A stretch of 64,000 bases of DNA, from positions 2,482,687 to 2,546,686 of the forward strand of contig JALECJ010000257.1 in assembly GCA_023515745.1 (NCBI GenBank), read 5' to 3'. The position numbers and the translations under genes were made by a program. This DNA is from Amoeboaphelidium protococcarum. Lineage: Eukaryota > Aphelidiomycota > Aphelidea. The notes beneath the pieces were generated by a model. That model made no database searches and was not told where the DNA came from. It worked only from the letters and a program-made list of their open reading frames with translations. Shown one piece after another: positions 61,701 to 64,000 of this stretch. The stretch's first letter is position 1. Every line of letters begins with the position of its first letter.

Positions 61701-62487
61701 ACCTCAGAAAGTTCTCAGCTATTCTCCCTTCCATCACCTGAGTATCGATGTATCTCTCCAATAGACTCACAAAAAGTCTGTAAAACTCATTTGCGTCCTA
61801 CTACTCGCCCATATTCAGTCCTAGAGACTATACAAAGTGCGCCGGATTATAAACTGCCTACTGAGACTATAAGAGATGTCCGAACAAAAGCTAAAGCTGG
61901 TAGATAGGAGATTCATTATCCTGAGATTAAATACCAAATATTCCGCCTCTAAATTGCAAATCAAAGAACCATGTCTGAAGAAATGCATTTACATAGCACG
62001 TTGCACCAAGATTACGCAGACCAACTGGACTAAGTGATTAACGAGCACGTTCAGGTTCACGTTCATATAATTAGCTGACTTCATAATACTATTCCAGTGC
62101 CTTGTCAAGATCCAGCCACTTCTCCATCCCAAGTACATTCAAACACCTGGGATTAGATGAGACGCAATGCTTCTGACATAACCTCTTCTAATTGGATATC
62201 TATTTCCTAATATCTTTAATTGCATTCTTCAAATCTGCCGCTTCATCTAAACCTTTATCGACTTTACTTTTGCTATTACGCGGTGCAATATTAGAAGACT
62301 ACTCTGACTATGAGGCAAGATTTTACGCGGCAATCAACTCACTCAACTACAATTCCATCCCAAAGACACTCTTACATTACCGTCCACCTTCCTCATCAAG
62401 TCCATAAGATATCAGGACATGCTCATCCAAAATATCATTAAGACTATTAACTTGCTTCACCCATGACCACTTGCTGTCAGACTTCAT
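58729..62487 (-). CDS. Ubiquitin carboxyl-terminal hydrolase, USP48-like
   Basis: 1252 residues in one exon, stop TGA 58729-58731. The USP catalytic domain starts near residue 150 with the Cys box [20 protein letters not shown] and ends near 420 with the His box [14 protein letters not shown]. Two CxxC pairs lie between (VCSACG, FCSVCE). Helical DUSP-like segments follow. The C-terminal 150 residues contain a ubiquitin-like fold ([36 protein letters not shown]) after a basic linker. USP with DUSPs and a C-terminal UBL is the USP48 layout. It would remove ubiquitin from nuclear substrates. Catalytic Cys and His are present. Confidence 0.92.
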
Positions 62488-63032
62488 CCTGTATTATTAA
62501 AAGTGATAATAGAATTTCCCTTTTAAACTAGACGCGATTCTGTCTGTTTCAAAGAAGAGAAAAACTCTGCTTTTTATGCCGCGGGACATCACTGGAGAAG
62601 AACTACTCGCGTTCTCCGAGAGAGAACTAAGTTGCTCAGATCATTTTTACTCAGACAGTTAGATTACACTCAATGTTATTAGAAACTACATTCAGTGAAG
62701 TGGTGCTGTCTGAATAAATAGTTGTAACAGCTATTTCTCTGATCGCTTGATCGACTCACCGTAAATCCACAGTTTACCATCATTGCGCTGGGAACAGTCG
62801 TTGTTTCACTTTAATCACTGTGGATGATTCTCTTCAAAGATTACCTACTGGCAAAAAACGAACTGTTATAGTTCAATCAATTGCCGTTGTCCTTTGCTTT
62901 ATACTGCGAGGTTTCAAGTGACAGTACGACAAAACGATATAATTACAGTACATGAAAAGCTTATGCGAAACAAATTCAACTTTATATTTACAGTACAGTG
63001 CAATAAACATGATTCAATGGCACAGAGTATTA
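62488..63032. other. Intergenic region between USP48-like and a small mitochondrial gene
   Basis: About 545 bp, AT-rich. A plus-strand frame enters from 62828 and crosses the next gene, but it has no ATG before 62963 and no motif. Nothing else recognised. Confidence 0.45.
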
Positions 63033-63353
63033 TCATTCGTAGTCAAATTCATCCGAACGTTCCACATCTTCATATGATTGCGACGCAGGCGATTGATCAT
63101 GGCTAAGAACAGCTTAATGTACAACAGCGTCACCAAGAGACTGCCAAGACGGTACATTGTGCAACTCCATCATTAACTACGCGCGCGCATTAGCTTCTTC
63201 AAACTCTTCCTGCTACAATTGATCTTCTTCGTCTTGTTTCACTCGAGATTTTATCGCTTAGCTTTGAGCTCGGCCATTCATCACAACTGAAACAGGCGGA
63301 TATGTCATTCCGGTCCTGCTCACGGCAGCAAATAGATTGATTCTTGCAAGCAT
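63033..63353 (-). CDS. Small protein with mitochondrial-type N-terminus
   Basis: 106 residues, ATG 63353 to TGA 63033-63035. The start MLARINLFAAVSRTG is amphipathic and basic like a mitochondrial presequence. The remainder is hydrophilic and rich in Gln/Glu/Asp (QDEEDQLQQEEFEEANAR) with one Trp. No family recognised; a small respiratory assembly or ribosome-associated protein would fit. Coding is supported by the plausible targeting signal and TAA/TAG at Gln, but the ORF is short and a plus-strand frame overlaps it. Confidence 0.5.
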
Positions 63354-63816
63354 TTTAAATAGATTCACAATTCGATAAAATTTGAGTGGGTAATCAAAGA
63401 AAAGAGGTATAGTAGTCAGGATGGCTGATACACTTTCTGTGTCGGATCAGTTTGTGTCAGAATGAGTCAACCGCAACAAAGTGATCGCCGTTGATCTTCA
63501 TCAACCAAATCAACATGTGCAGAAAGTAAAGCTTAGCAATTGCTGGTCAAGATAATCTCATGTTCTTCAAATTTAGACTCTATATTTGTGTTAAATATTT
63601 TCCGTAATTGAGCAAACAACAGCATACCAAATGGTTGATCTCAACCGCCTTCTGCAGGATTGGTGGTAGGCTCAAGTAGTCACTCGATTTTTTTAAGCGC
63701 GTTAACCTTAGCGGCTCCCTGAAATAAAGATTTCAACCTTAGATCAAACAAAATTTCTCCATCGCTTTCAGGCTCTTTCCCAAGTAAGAATCAGAGTTTG
63801 ATTATTTAAAATTAAT
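63354..63816. other. Divergent intergenic region before the ribosomal protein gene
   Basis: About 460 bp. Should hold the uS5 promoter. No further gene recognised. Confidence 0.5.
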
Positions 63817-64000
63817 ATGGCCGACAATTAAGTATCAGCCGGATAAGAAGGTGGAAGACGTGAAGGTGGATTTGGTCGTGGAAGAGGTCGCGGTGGTCGT
63901 GGCGGACGCGGTAGAGGACGTGGTGGTCGCAAGGATGGTGAGGACAAGGAATGGGTTCCAGTCACCAAGTTGGGTCGTCTGGTGAAGGAGGGCAAGATTC
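63817..64000 (+). CDS. RPS2: Ribosomal protein uS5 (S2), N-terminal part
   Basis: The window holds the first 61 codons. The Gly/Arg-rich (RGR/RGG) start [19 protein letters not shown] followed by [18 protein letters not shown] is the classic eukaryotic uS5 N-terminus, a component of the small ribosomal subunit near the mRNA entry. TAA occurs twice as Gln within the first ten codons. The remainder lies beyond the window. Confidence 0.95.

Noticed and set aside
62828-63340. Plus-strand frame across the small mitochondrial gene
   Set aside because: No early ATG, no motif, and the minus-strand frame has a targeting-like start; single-stop codes give long chance frames.

Overview
This is nuclear DNA from a eukaryote that reads TAA and TAG as glutamine and appears to use TGA as its only stop. 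Every gene that can be closed here ends in TGA, and TAA or TAG falls at conserved Gln positions (the GxGQFG loop of EF-G, the DFxQL motif of a PIF1-type helicase, the oxyanion-hole Gln of an Ulp1-type protease). Introns are few and short (53-74 nt). They start GTA and all eight I could define end in TGTAG. The gene set (GAS7-type SH3-WW-F-BAR, DH-BAR-SH3 Tuba-like GEF, ASPM, THOC2, Sly1, SPT2, HPC2/ubinuclein, TOM70, USP48, DAG lipase, (6-4) photolyase, mitochondrial EF-G) points to an opisthokont rather than a ciliate. From memory, the algal-parasitic aphelids related to Amoeboaphelidium use this code, so such an organism is my best guess. That is inference, not shown by the sequence.

Layout. 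1-455: start of an unrecognised gene that runs off the left edge (minus). 736-8259: one 2507-codon Helitron protein (DUF6570-like region, HUH/Y2 Rep nuclease, PIF1 helicase, Ulp1-type protease) with a threefold 119-bp tandem repeat beside its 5' end. 8.8-20.2 kb: CSN1, ASPM-like, SPT2, DH-BAR-SH3 GEF, a possible Rrn6/TAF1C-like protein and a GAS7-like protein. 20.9-25 kb: TOM70 and a PNUTS-like PP1 regulator. 25.3-27 kb: two diverged copies of a tiny gene flanking an unrecognised one. 28-31.2 kb: a secreted TSP1/C-type-lectin protein and an Sds3/BRMS1-like protein. 32-41.6 kb: V-ATPase C, Tho1/SARNP, Sly1, DAG lipase, CHCHD2/Mix17 and a four-helix membrane protein. 42-52 kb: photolyase, mitochondrial EF-G, THOC2, a decayed repeat stretch and a small TPR protein. 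52-64 kb: ankyrin-IQ protein, HPC2/ubinuclein, NAMPT, USP48, a small mitochondrial-type protein and the start of ribosomal protein uS5.

Genes are packed at roughly 2 kb spacing on both strands, usually intronless, with gaps of 30-750 bp. Functional themes are chromatin and mRNA biogenesis (SPT2, HPC2, Sds3-like, PNUTS-like, THOC2, Tho1), actin and membrane shaping (GEF, GAS7-like), mitochondrial biogenesis (TOM70, EF-G, CHCHD) and secretion (Sly1, V-ATPase). No tRNA, rRNA or CRISPR array was seen. All coordinates and frames were worked out by eye from the sequence. Family names rest on motif recognition, not database searches.
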